64,000 bases of DNA, taken from contig NZ_JAVYJB010000002.1 in the NCBI RefSeq assembly GCF_032490495.1, positions 124,001 through 188,000 of the forward strand, given 5' to 3'. The translations under genes were made by a program, and so were the position numbers. Positions 1-7,860 of the stretch are shown piece after piece; position 1 is the stretch's first letter, and every line of letters starts with the position of its first letter. Under the pieces are notes generated by a model that saw only the letters and a program-made list of their open reading frames with translations, was not told the DNA's origin and searched no databases. The DNA is from Pilosibacter fragilis. Its GTDB lineage: Bacteria; Bacillota; Clostridia; Lachnospirales; Lachnospiraceae.

Positions 1-932
1 GAGCCCGTCTTTTCACGCGGTCCGGCGAGCTGTGGTGCCTCAAATTTTCTGGCGTTTTCCATGATCAGGTCATTCAGGGTCAGGCACGGGATCTTTGCCT
101 GAAATGGGTAGCTTCTCTCTGTCTCACAGGTCGTTCCCGTCATCAGGCACGCACCCTTTATGATGTCCTGAAATCTCGGAACGATGACCTTCTCTAAGTA
201 ATCCGTACTATAAGAGCGAAGTGTATACTCTGCCTTTGCTGTCCCGGGAACGATGTTCGATGGACCGCCGGCATCAAGGACCGTATAATGCATTCTGGAA
301 TCCTCAAGGACATGCTCCCTCATAAACTCGATCCCCTGAAAGGAAAGAAGCGCGGCATCAAAGGCGCTCTTCCCTTTGTGCGGGCTCATGGCGGCATGGG
401 CCTCTACCCCATGAAAGGTAACATAAAAGCACTCAAGTGCCATGCAGCGGACATCGACACAGGTATTGGGAGCTGCATGCATCATGAGCGCAAGATCGAT
501 ATCCTGAAAGCATCCTTTCTCCTTCATAATGATCTTTCCGCCGACCGTCTCCTCCGCCGGTGTCCCATAGATCACGATCTTATAGGGCTGATCCTTACAG
601 AGATCCCGAAGTGCCAGAGCAGCTCCGATCACAGACGGTCCCTGCATGTGATGTCCGCAGGCATGACCGATCCCTTTCAGCGCATCGTACTCTGCCAGAA
701 ATCCAAAGGAAGGACCTCCGTTTCCCTGTTCATAGACGGCACGGAATGCAGTCGGGAGATCTGCGATCCCGCGCTCGATCTGAAATCCCTTTTTTTCCAG
801 ATAATCTGTAAGGATCCCACTGGAGCGGACTTCCTCAAGCCCCGGCTCCGCCAGATCATAGATCTGATCCGCCAGCCCCGCAAGCTCCTGCATGTATGGC
901 GCAACGGCCTGCTTTATTATTTCTTTCTTCAT
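1..932 (-). CDS. M20 family amidohydrolase (AbgB/PM20D2-like), 3' end outside window
   Basis: Metal-dependent hydrolase of N-acylated amino acids or small peptides, presumably cytoplasmic because no signal peptide is seen. The translated N-terminal ~310 residues contain EYDALKG (81-87) followed by GHACGHH (89-95) and a PAEE motif ending near residue 128, the metal-site signatures of the M20D branch; the spacing resembles the p-aminobenzoyl-glutamate hydrolase/PM20D2 group. The ATG at 932 follows AGGAG by 8 nt. It overlaps the stop of the upstream M28 peptidase as ATGA, so the two are translationally coupled in one operon with a YfcC transporter. The C-terminus is cut off by the window start. 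The substrate is not deducible; catabolism of acylated amino acids or dipeptides imported by the neighbouring transporter is an inference. Confidence 0.85.
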   Translation of the reverse strand, partial: MKKEIIKQAVAPYMQELAGLADQIYDLAEPGLEEVRSSGILTDYLEKKGFQIERGIADLPTAFRAVYEQGNGGPSFGFLAEYDALKGIGHACGHHMQGPSVIGAALALRDLCKDQPYKIVIYGTPAEETVGGKIIMKEKGCFQDIDLALMMHAAPNTCVDVRCMALECFYVTFHGVEAHAAMSPHKGKSAFDAALLSFQGIEFMREHVLEDSRMHYTVLDAGGPSNIVPGTAKAEYTLRSYSTDYLEKVIVPRFQDIIKGACLMTGTTCETERSYPFQAKIPCLTLNDLIMENARKFEAPQLAGPREKTG

Positions 933-2677
933 ATCTCTATTCTCCTGTCACAATTTCGTGAAGATCCAAAGCGATCCGATCCATTCCTGAATTCCAGATC
1001 GATCTCTTTCAGCAGTTTTCTAAGCTCCGTCACCATCCGGTTTCTCTGTCTCACGAATGTTGTCTGATAGAACAGGCTCCAATCCGCGGGACTGTTTTCA
1101 GGGAGTGCCTTCGCGGAAGCTTTAAGAAGCTGCAGCGGACCATATGCAAAAGAAGTATCCTGTTCATACGCGGAGCCTGTGGAGTGCATAAGACGGCTGA
1201 GAACTCCTCCGACGAGACGGCAAAGGCGGTTATGTTCTTCGATCTTCTCCGTTCCCCATATATGTTCAAGCGTTTCACAACGATCCAGAACCTCTTTTAG
1301 AAGTGTTTCGATCTCATCCGCCGCCTGTTCATGCTCCTCTGAATTTTTTAACGTCTCAAAGTATGGGAGCCAGGTTTTTGCATAGCCGCGATAATCGGCA
1401 GGAAGCTTCTCCTTCGAGAGGAGTTCATACAGCAGAACGCCCACGACTCTCCCATCCCGCAAAAGCCCGTCAAGATCGATCTTGTCAAAGGTATCGTCGA
1501 TCGTATGCCACCAGTACACGCCGGGACCCGGAGCATCCGATTGCTTTCGTTCTTTTTTCGCCTCATAACGGGGATTGATGTGATATGGGATCTCTGCGCC
1601 CCAGAGCGACTGGTCCGCTCCCCGCCCGATACGCCCAAACATCATTTCCGCCGCCGGATCTACCTTCCGCACCTGCTCTTTTAGCCATTCCTCGCCCTCA
1701 AGCCCCGCTGTCCGGATCGCAAGCGTATGGTCTGCTCCTTTTGATCCCAGAAGATCAAGGTTCAGGTGAGCGATGCAGTGCTCCTCAAGCTCATCCCAGT
1801 GGTGATCACAATACCAGGTGGATCCCATATAGCGCCCGTTGGAATGTCCCGGCCACCAGGCGATCCGCAGGGAATAGAAAAGCTCATCCTGATGTTCTTT
1901 CATATAACGCGCAAGCTCCAGAGCCAGTACATTTGCCGTGCAGTTGTCAAAAGCGCCACGGTACCAGGTATCATAGTGACCGGAGAGCAGGACAAAATCC
2001 CTGCTCTTTCCCGGGATCTCGGCGATCGGCAGCGCGACGTTTTTTACATCTGTGTCCACTTCGCTGGAAAGCTGCGCAAAAAGCTGTTTTCCTTCTGCCT
2101 CATATGTTTTCAGCTTCCGGATCAGTTTCTCCCCGCAAGGCTTTGAGACGGCAACCACCGGCATCCGTAACCGGAACAGAGATGAGTCCATATCCGGAGT
2201 TCCCCAGACAGGACTTACCGTGTCCTCATGGATCGCGTCCTCGTCTGAGGTCCAGATCTGGATCCACCCGGCCGCACCATGCTGCTCCAGCAATTTTGCG
2301 TAACGCTCATCAAATCCGTACCCGAGGACAAGCTTTCCGGCAACCGTTTCCATAAACCGTTTCTGTTCTGAAAGGGAGACTTCCGTTTTTGTTCCGGGAT
2401 CGTAGATCAGTGGGACCTCGATCATTTCTTTTGTACTCTCCGAGAAAGACCTTGGACGACATGGAAACTCCTCACCATCCGCGATAAGGACACTGCTCAC
2501 CGGATTGCTCAGATAAGCCGGAAAATCCTCCTCATGGCAGGAGATCCCGGATTTTTCCAGTACATCAAGAATATACTCGACCGCGCGATACGCCTCGGGT
2601 TCACCGGAGAGCTTGTCGAACGAACAAAGGTACTCCAGATGTTCTCTTAAACGCTCCTTCACTTCAAAATCCTGCAT
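929..2677 (-). CDS. M28 family zinc peptidase with PA-like insert
   Basis: Predicted 582-aa zinc aminopeptidase-like protein. Metal-site features of family M28 are visible: SGHYD (His234, Asp236) and AFDN (Asp244), followed by WWPGHSNGRYMGS. The region around residues 90-200 looks like a protease-associated (PA) domain preceding the catalytic part, and a helical C-terminal extension of about 170 residues follows. No signal peptide is seen, so an intracellular role is likely, unlike many secreted M28 enzymes. The ATG at 2677 follows GGAGG by 10 nt. The gene lies 18 nt after the YfcC transporter gene and overlaps the M20 amidohydrolase by 4 nt, so the three form one operon. Substrate unknown; a peptide or N-acyl amino-acid conjugate is plausible. 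Confidence 0.8.
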   Translation of the reverse strand: MQDFEVKERLREHLEYLCSFDKLSGEPEAYRAVEYILDVLEKSGISCHEEDFPAYLSNPVSSVLIADGEEFPCRPRSFSESTKEMIEVPLIYDPGTKTEVSLSEQKRFMETVAGKLVLGYGFDERYAKLLEQHGAAGWIQIWTSDEDAIHEDTVSPVWGTPDMDSSLFRLRMPVVAVSKPCGEKLIRKLKTYEAEGKQLFAQLSSEVDTDVKNVALPIAEIPGKSRDFVLLSGHYDTWYRGAFDNCTANVLALELARYMKEHQDELFYSLRIAWWPGHSNGRYMGSTWYCDHHWDELEEHCIAHLNLDLLGSKGADHTLAIRTAGLEGEEWLKEQVRKVDPAAEMMFGRIGRGADQSLWGAEIPYHINPRYEAKKERKQSDAPGPGVYWWHTIDDTFDKIDLDGLLRDGRVVGVLLYELLSKEKLPADYRGYAKTWLPYFETLKNSEEHEQAADEIETLLKEVLDRCETLEHIWGTEKIEEHNRLCRLVGGVLSRLMHSTGSAYEQDTSFAYGPLQLLKASAKALPENSPADWSLFYQTTFVRQRNRMVTELRKLLKEIDLEFRNGSDRFGSSRNCDRRIEI

Positions 2678-2695
2678 CTTCTCTTTTCCTCCGCT

Positions 2696-4090
2696 TTAAT
2701 AGCCGATCATGAGTGCCCCCAGCATGAACAGACATCCGAAGAATGTCCAGATCAGGAATAACGGCATCATGAATTTTAACCATTTTACATATGGGATCTT
2801 CGAAACGACAAGATAACCCATCAGCGCAGAGGATGTCGGAAGAACAGAGTTTGAAAATCCGTCTCCGAGCTGGAACGCAAGGACGGCTGTCTGTCTCGTG
2901 ATACCGATCAGATCCGCAACCGGTACCATAAGCGGCATGGTAACCGCGGCCTGTCCGGTACCGGAGGTGATCACACAGTTGACAAGTGACTGTGCAAGGA
3001 ACATTCCGATGGCTTTTAAGGACTGCGGAAGAATGTTTACGATACTTGCGATCGCATGGACGATGGTGTCAAGGATCATCGCGTCAGATAATGCAAGCTC
3101 AACACCGCGGGCAATACCGACGATCAGAGCTCCCACAACGATTCCCTTCGCTCCGTTTCCGAACGTAGCGGCGATCTTGTTTGGGCTATAGCGGTTCACG
3201 ATACCGCAGAGCACACCCATCGCGATAAAGATCGCAGACATCTCCTCAAAATACCATCCGAGCTTACTGAGTCCATAGATCAGGACCGCAAAGCCGGCTA
3301 CGATCACTACCAGAGTCAGACCATGGGTCAGGTTCAGCGCTTCTTCTGTATCATCGAAAGTAAATTCCTGATCCTCAGGCTCTCCGTAGATGATACTCTT
3401 TGTCGGGTCCGCTTTCACGCGCTTTGCGTACCAGGTAATGTAGACCGTATTGATCACCAGAAGAACTCCGAGAATAAAAATACGGTATCCCATACCGGAA
3501 AACATCGGGATCTCTGCAATATCCTGAGCAACACCGACATTGAAGGGATTCAGGATTCCGGCTGTAAATCCGGATGCGGCGCCCATAGCGATCATTGCGG
3601 TACCTGTCACCTTATCAAGTCCCAGAGATGCCGCAAGGGCAATTCCGATCGGTACAAAGATCATGACTTCAGCAGACATTCCCATCGTCGTTCCAAAAAC
3701 AGAAAACAACAGCAGAAATGCAGGGATCACAAAATACTCGCGGCCACGGAAGGCTTTCGCCATCTTCTTACAGAGAACTGTGAGGATCCCTGTGGATGTG
3801 ATGATCTCAAAAGAGCCGCCGATAATAAGGATAAACGTAACTGTGCTTGCCGCCTTTACGATCGCCCTGTAGATCAGTGCCGGAACGGTTAAAAAGCTTA
3901 CCGGATGAGATTCGACATAATGGAAGCTCCCCGCTTCCACGAGGGTTCTGTTTGTCGCCTCATCCGTATACCGGGTATACTCTCCAGCAGGCACAACATA
4001 AGTGGCTGCGACTGCCAGAAGGATCAGCGCTGCAAGGATCACAAATGTGTGCGGCGCCTGAAAAGGTTTTTTTTCTTTTAATGGTTTCAT
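2696..4090 (-). CDS. YfcC family membrane transporter (DcuC superfamily)
   Basis: 464-aa polytopic inner-membrane protein with about 11-12 hydrophobic segments. The N-terminus (basic residues, then FQAPHTFVILAALILLA and a VVPAGEYTR stretch) is the hallmark of the YfcC/C4-dicarboxylate anaerobic carrier superfamily. The gly-rich segment with SGTGQAAVTMPLM near residue 375 and GDGFSNSVLPTS near residue 410 match conserved half-helix hairpins of this superfamily. YfcC members are proposed to carry peptides, basic amino acids or carboxylates. It is first in an operon with two metallohydrolases, which suggests import of a substrate that they cleave. A sigma-A promoter at 4127-4155 and a LysR-type dyad precede it, with the divergent LysR gene beyond. 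Confidence 0.85.
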   Translation of the reverse strand: MKPLKEKKPFQAPHTFVILAALILLAVAATYVVPAGEYTRYTDEATNRTLVEAGSFHYVESHPVSFLTVPALIYRAIVKAASTVTFILIIGGSFEIITSTGILTVLCKKMAKAFRGREYFVIPAFLLLFSVFGTTMGMSAEVMIFVPIGIALAASLGLDKVTGTAMIAMGAASGFTAGILNPFNVGVAQDIAEIPMFSGMGYRIFILGVLLVINTVYITWYAKRVKADPTKSIIYGEPEDQEFTFDDTEEALNLTHGLTLVVIVAGFAVLIYGLSKLGWYFEEMSAIFIAMGVLCGIVNRYSPNKIAATFGNGAKGIVVGALIVGIARGVELALSDAMILDTIVHAIASIVNILPQSLKAIGMFLAQSLVNCVITSGTGQAAVTMPLMVPVADLIGITRQTAVLAFQLGDGFSNSVLPTSSALMGYLVVSKIPYVKWLKFMMPLFLIWTFFGCLFMLGALMIGY

Positions 4091-4126
4091 ACTTCCAATC
4101 CTTCCTTGATTTGTTTTCTTTCTTAG

Positions 4127-4155
4127 ACTATAATCAAGATATATAATTAAAGCAA
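4127..4155 (-). promoter_or_regulatory. Sigma-A-type promoter of the yfcC-M28-M20 operon
   Basis: On the minus strand TTGCTT (4150-4155) and TATAGT (4127-4132) are separated by exactly 17 nt, about 37 nt upstream of the transporter start codon. The -35 box lies inside the LysR-type dyad at 4146-4162. Confidence 0.6.
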
Positions 4156-4162
4156 GTTTAAT
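4146..4162. promoter_or_regulatory. Candidate LysR-type operator
   Basis: Perfect dyad ATTAAA-N5-TTTAAT that contains a T-N11-A core (4148-4160), the classical LysR-type recognition pattern. It lies between the divergent LysR gene and the transporter operon and overlaps the operon's -35 box, so it could serve autoregulation and control of the operon. The region is very AT-rich, which raises the chance of coincidental dyads. Confidence 0.45.
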
Positions 4163-4243
4163 ATTTTTATTGTTTTATTTAATATTGTTTATTTTTATGC
4201 GAAATTGCAAATATTTATTCAGGGAAAGGACCAGCGAAACGCC

Positions 4244-5155
4244 ATGGATATGCGGGAACAGCTCTATATGCTCGAAATTGAAAAACACAGGGGAATTAAG
4301 GATGCGGCCCAGGCCCTGCACATCTCTCCGCCTGCACTCAGCATATTTTTAGGAAATCTTGAAGAACGCACCGGGACAAAATTTTTCGACCGGATCGGGA
4401 AACAGTTTGTCCCAACCGAGGCCGGAAAGATCTATTTAGAACATGCAAAAGAAATGATAAAAATAGAAGCCCATTATGAAAATGAGCTTCAAAAATACAT
4501 GGGTGGCTCTTCGGGAACGATCCGTTTCGGAATCCATCCCAGAAGAACACTTTATCTTCTTGCGAAAGCACTGCCTGTCTTTTCCTCCCGCTACCCGGAT
4601 GTGAAGCTGATCCCATATGAGGAATCCACTGAGCAGATGATCCGGCATCTGCTTGCCGGAGAGCTTGATTTTGCCATCGTCAATGAATCCTCCAGCCATC
4701 CGTTGCTGGAATACTGTCCTCTCTATGAGGACTATATGGTCGCTGTTGTCTCCGCCGATCACCCACTGTGCGCGGGCGCGGCAAAGAAAAGCCGGAAAGA
4801 TCCATGTCCAAGGATCGATCTCAAACAATTTAACGGGGAACGTTTTATCCTGCAAAAGCCGGAGCAGTCCTCCAGACACTACACAGACCTTGCCATTGCT
4901 TATGATCACGCCGAACCGGGACAGGTCTTTCTCCTTGAAAATCTTGAATCTGCCTGTCAGCTCGCCGCGGAGGGCTATGGGATCGCATTCAACTTCTACC
5001 AGTACATGAAAAATTTCCACTATCCCAAGCCTGTCCGCTGCTTCCGGATCGGAAATCCAGCTGATACTACCAGCTACTCCATCGTTACATTGAAAGGGAA
5101 ACAGACCCTTCCAGCGATGGAGGAGCTGATCCGGCTGCTGCGGGAGTCCGCGTGA
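4244..5155 (+). CDS. LysR family transcriptional regulator
   Basis: Predicted 303-aa LysR-type regulator. The N-terminal winged helix-turn-helix reads KDAAQALHISPPALSIFLGNLEERTG, close to the family consensus, and is followed by FVPTEAGKIYLEHA and a periplasmic-binding-protein-like effector domain beginning near residue 85 (SGTIRFGI). The ATG at 4244 was chosen over an upstream TTG at 4205 because LysR proteins normally start just before MRxQLYML, and AGGGAAAGGA lies about 13 nt upstream. A second ATG at 4250 is also possible. It is divergent from the YfcC-M28-M20 operon across a dyad operator, the usual arrangement for a LysR regulator and its target. The inducer is unknown and is probably a product of that pathway. 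Confidence 0.9.
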   Translation: MDMREQLYMLEIEKHRGIKDAAQALHISPPALSIFLGNLEERTGTKFFDRIGKQFVPTEAGKIYLEHAKEMIKIEAHYENELQKYMGGSSGTIRFGIHPRRTLYLLAKALPVFSSRYPDVKLIPYEESTEQMIRHLLAGELDFAIVNESSSHPLLEYCPLYEDYMVAVVSADHPLCAGAAKKSRKDPCPRIDLKQFNGERFILQKPEQSSRHYTDLAIAYDHAEPGQVFLLENLESACQLAAEGYGIAFNFYQYMKNFHYPKPVRCFRIGNPADTTSYSIVTLKGKQTLPAMEELIRLLRESA

Positions 5156-5183
5156 GGGCTATTGATTGTTCATAAGCATAAAA

Positions 5184-5253
5184 GAGTGGATAGTGCCCCG
5201 TTCTACTACGGCAGGCAAAATGCCCAACACATAGCGGCTGCATCTATCCACTC
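5184..5253. repeat. 70-nt structured inverted repeat
   Basis: Perfect 10-bp arms GAGTGGATAG (5184-5193) and CTATCCACTC (5244-5253) enclose a 50-nt interior with two small hairpins (CCG/CGG and GGCA/TGCC), so it could fold as a three-way junction. Read on the minus strand it is followed by TTTT. No flanking direct repeats were found. It may be a small RNA, a terminator-like structure or a decayed miniature element. Confidence 0.4.
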
Positions 5254-5371
5254 ATATTATAAGTATACGCAAAATAGCGGAGAATTGCAATGGGGGTATG
5301 GATTTTTTGATTCACGTGAAAATTTCAAAAGTAAATTCCGTTTACTATCATTCGCACATTCGTGTCTTTTT

Positions 5372-5407
5372 GTGTACCAGGGAATTTTTCGGCATTTCCC
5401 GATATAC
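5372..5407. repeat. Short palindromic repeat, copy 1 (degenerate)
   Basis: Imperfect palindrome with the pattern CAGGGAATT..TCGG.ATTTCC, clearly similar to 24260-24305 and more weakly to 61386-61418. As in the other two places, it lies directly after an intrinsic terminator on the minus strand. Confidence 0.45.
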
Positions 5408-5444
5408 AAAACAGGCAGCCGACCCATCCTTGAATCAACTGCCT
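5407..5444 (-). terminator. Probable terminator of the DUF1275 gene
   Basis: AGGCAG/CTGCCT arms (5413-5418, 5439-5444) are followed on the minus strand by GTTTTG. The stem is short and the loop is 20 nt, so the call is tentative. Confidence 0.4.
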
Positions 5445-5470
5445 ATTCCCATTCATCAAATATACAATTT

Positions 5471-6220
5471 TTAAATTTTCTTCTTCTCTTCCTTCTCCAA
5501 AATCTTCGCCTCTTCCAGCATCTCTTCTGCCTCTTCCTCTGTCTCCTCCGGAGTCTCATCTTCTATCGGAAGTTCACCGATGCTGATAAAGATCCGAGCG
5601 ACAGCAAGGGGAATAAAGCCTACGCAGGCACCGAGTGCGTTGCCGAAGGCAGCTACACCGGTGACACCGAGGAGGGCGCCGAGAAAGAACATAAGTACCG
5701 TGTTGCTGTAGAGCACGGCTTTTCTCTTAAATTCTTTATCTTTTGTCAACGCATACTGCGTCCAGCCGAGGACGGATTGTTTGAAGTTGTTTGTGATGAA
5801 GACCGTCGCGCTGTTGAAACCATCTGCGCCGGAATATACACCCCACTGGAATGCCGAGCAAAAAAAGATCGGGTAAACACCCGCAATCGGCGAGAACCAA
5901 TCCGGCAGCAGGGCCGTAAGTCCGAGACCGGCCGCATCCACCCAGATCGCCAGCTTCCGCATATGTAAGTTTGTATAGTTTGTCAGCATATAGGAAGCGA
6001 TCACACCGCAGGCGAAAATCACCATCGCCAGCAGACGAAGTCCCAATTCCTCCCATTCCATAAATCGGACGTTCGAAGCCATCTCCATCAGGTTTCCCGT
6101 CTGTGCGGAGCCGAAGACTCCGGCATGGGAAAGGATTGCATAACCGCCGAGGAAACCGCCCACAAAGGAAATATTCCAATGCAGGATCGCGTCCAGACGT
6201 CTTTGAATCGTTTTTATCAT
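5471..6220 (-). CDS. YoaK/DUF1275 family membrane protein
   Basis: 249-aa integral membrane protein with about six hydrophobic segments and a strongly acidic, glutamate-rich C-terminal tail of about 35 residues (rich in E in the last 40 positions) ending in lysines. The GGFLGGYAILSHAGVFGSAQTGNLMEM segment near the N-terminus is characteristic of the DUF1275 (YoaK) family, whose function is not established. The ATG at 6220 was preferred over the one at 6244 because AGGCGG lies 8 nt upstream of it. A TATAAT hexamer (6246-6251) lies just upstream, and a GTGAC/GTCAC dyad (6253-6268) overlaps the spacer. No operon partner is visible. Confidence 0.8.
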   Translation of the reverse strand: MIKTIQRRLDAILHWNISFVGGFLGGYAILSHAGVFGSAQTGNLMEMASNVRFMEWEELGLRLLAMVIFACGVIASYMLTNYTNLHMRKLAIWVDAAGLGLTALLPDWFSPIAGVYPIFFCSAFQWGVYSGADGFNSATVFITNNFKQSVLGWTQYALTKDKEFKRKAVLYSNTVLMFFLGALLGVTGVAAFGNALGACVGFIPLAVARIFISIGELPIEDETPEETEEEAEEMLEEAKILEKEEKKKI

Positions 6221-6252
6221 AATCTGTACCGCCTTTCTGCGCATGATTATAT

Positions 6253-6268
6253 CGTGACTTCGTCACTC
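6253..6268. promoter_or_regulatory. Operator-like dyad upstream of the DUF1275 gene
   Basis: On the minus strand GAGTGAC-GA-AGTCACG, a 5-bp GTGAC/GTCAC palindrome lying just upstream of a TATAAT -10 hexamer (6246-6251). Nearly the same 16-mer (GAGTGAC-TT-AGTCACG) occurs in the same orientation at 24017-24032 upstream of lepB. Confidence 0.3.
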
Positions 6269-6387
6269 ACTAATTTCGCCGTTCGCCATAACCGTGCAGG
6301 CACGCTTCTGACTCACTATCGCTCATTATATCATGAATGCTCTGCCCCTTCAATATAAAGCCATGTTCTAAATTGCGTTCATACATC

Positions 6388-6422
6388 CAAAAAAGCGGGA
6401 AGCGATATCCAGCGCCTCCCGC
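6388..6422 (-). terminator. Intrinsic terminator of pepT
   Basis: GCGGGAAGCG and CGCCTCCCGC (6395-6404, 6413-6422) form a GC-rich stem with an 8-nt loop; on the minus strand it runs into TTTTTT. It lies 33 nt after the pepT stop. Confidence 0.85.
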
Positions 6423-6454
6423 ATTTTCTAAACAGCCATATCCTGATCCAGATT

Positions 6455-7696
6455 TTATGCCTGCTTCTCAACCTTCGTAAACTTTTCCGCGATCTTAAGA
6501 AGCAGCTCCACTGTCTTCTCCATGGACTGAATGCAGATGAACTCATACTTTCCATGATAGTTATGTCCGCCGGTACAGAGGTTCGGACATGGAAGTCCCA
6601 TGTAGGAAAGCCTTGATCCATCCGTGCCTCCGCGGACCGGATTGATCGCCGGAGTCTCGATGCCAAGCTCCTTAAATGCCTCAGCAGCCACATCCATCAG
6701 GTACATATGCGGACGGATCTTCTCAGCCATATTGTAGTAGGTATCTGCGATCTCCACCTCGACGGTTCCCTCACCGTACTTCGCGTTCAGGAACTCGCCG
6801 ATCTTCTTTCCGAGCGCTTTTCTCTCCTCAAACCGCGTCATATCATGGTCACGGACGATATAGTGGAGAGTTGTATTCTCCACATTTCCGCCGATGTGGT
6901 TTAAATGGAAAAATCCCTCATACTTCTCAGTATACTGCGGCTTTTCGTTCTCCGGCAGCATCGACTGGAATTCCAGACCGATCAGGATTGAGTTTTTCAT
7001 CTTGTTCTTTGCGCTGCCCGGATGAATGTTGCTTCCATGGATCGTGACTTTCATAGATGCCGCGTTGAAAGTCTCATACTCCATCTCGCCCCATGCGCCG
7101 CCGTCAACAGTGTAAGCCACATCTGCGCCCCAGCCGGGAACATCAAAGAAGTCAACGCCGTGTCCGACTTCCTCGTCCGGTGTGAAAGCGATCTTGATGG
7201 TTCCGTGCGGGATCTCCGGGTGTGTCAGAAGTGTCTCCGCCATGGTCATGATCTCGGCAATTCCCGCCTTGTCATCTGCACCTAACAGTGTCGTTCCATC
7301 GGTGGTGATCAGATCCTGCCCCACATAGTTTTTTAAGAATGGGAACATCTTTGTTGTCATCTTCACTCCGAGCGCCTTATTTAAAATGATATCCTTTCCG
7401 TCGTAGTGCTTGACGAGCTGCGGACGGACATTCTCATCCGGACAATCCGGTGAAGTGTCCATATGCGCAAGGAAGCCGACGGTCTGGCAGTTATAATCCC
7501 CGTTTGCCGGAATCGTTCCGTACACGTAACCGTGCTCACTCATGGAGACATCCTTCACCCCGATATTCTTTAACTGTTCGGACAGAAGCTTCGCCAGAGC
7601 GAACTGTTTTTCCGTACTCGGAACTGTCCCCGCATCCTCTGCGGACTGCGTATCGAATGCTACATACTTGAGGAAATAATCAACTACTTTTGACAT
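6455..7696 (-). CDS. pepT: Peptidase T (tripeptide aminopeptidase)
   Basis: 413-aa cytoplasmic M20B zinc aminopeptidase that removes the N-terminal residue of tripeptides. Signatures are FLAHMDTSPD (His and Asp metal ligands, residues ~77-86), GADDKAGIAEIM (~137-148) and FTPDEEVGHG (~170-180), then NPVRGGTDGSRLSYMGLPCPNLCTGGHNYHGKYE near the C-terminus, all diagnostic of PepT. Length equals the family norm (~410). The ATG at 7696 follows GGAG by 7 nt. A strong terminator follows, so it is probably monocistronic. It fits the peptide-using lifestyle suggested by the other peptidases at 929-2677. Confidence 0.97.
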   Translation of the reverse strand: MSKVVDYFLKYVAFDTQSAEDAGTVPSTEKQFALAKLLSEQLKNIGVKDVSMSEHGYVYGTIPANGDYNCQTVGFLAHMDTSPDCPDENVRPQLVKHYDGKDIILNKALGVKMTTKMFPFLKNYVGQDLITTDGTTLLGADDKAGIAEIMTMAETLLTHPEIPHGTIKIAFTPDEEVGHGVDFFDVPGWGADVAYTVDGGAWGEMEYETFNAASMKVTIHGSNIHPGSAKNKMKNSILIGLEFQSMLPENEKPQYTEKYEGFFHLNHIGGNVENTTLHYIVRDHDMTRFEERKALGKKIGEFLNAKYGEGTVEVEIADTYYNMAEKIRPHMYLMDVAAEAFKELGIETPAINPVRGGTDGSRLSYMGLPCPNLCTGGHNYHGKYEFICIQSMEKTVELLLKIAEKFTKVEKQA

Positions 7697-7860
7697 AACC
7701 CTTCTCCTTTACCGTATCATTATTTATCAGACATCCACGGTCTTTTTGCTGACCGCGGTTATGTCCCGCAGCGGGCTGCTTCGTTCGGATCTTTCCGAAT
7801 TTCACGGCATCACTGCTTCACAGGAATTTTCCGCTGCTGCGGTTTTATCCTGTCTGTTCC

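Larger units (their letters stand above)
5156..5470. other. Gene-free interval between lysR and the DUF1275 gene
   Basis: No credible coding sequence. It holds a 70-nt structured inverted repeat (5184-5253), a short palindrome of the same kind as two others in the window (5372-5407) and a probable terminator for the DUF1275 gene (5407-5444). Confidence 0.6.

Noticed and set aside
4205..4243. Extended N-terminus of the LysR regulator from a TTG
   Set aside because: No Shine-Dalgarno sequence and no place in the family; the later ATG fits the LysR start.
5162..5968. + strand open frame over the DUF1275 gene
   Set aside because: It covers the real gene on the other strand and has no start signal.
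7697..7860. Dyads between pepT and hflC
   Set aside because: Several short GC dyads but no terminator T-run and no second copy seen in the window.
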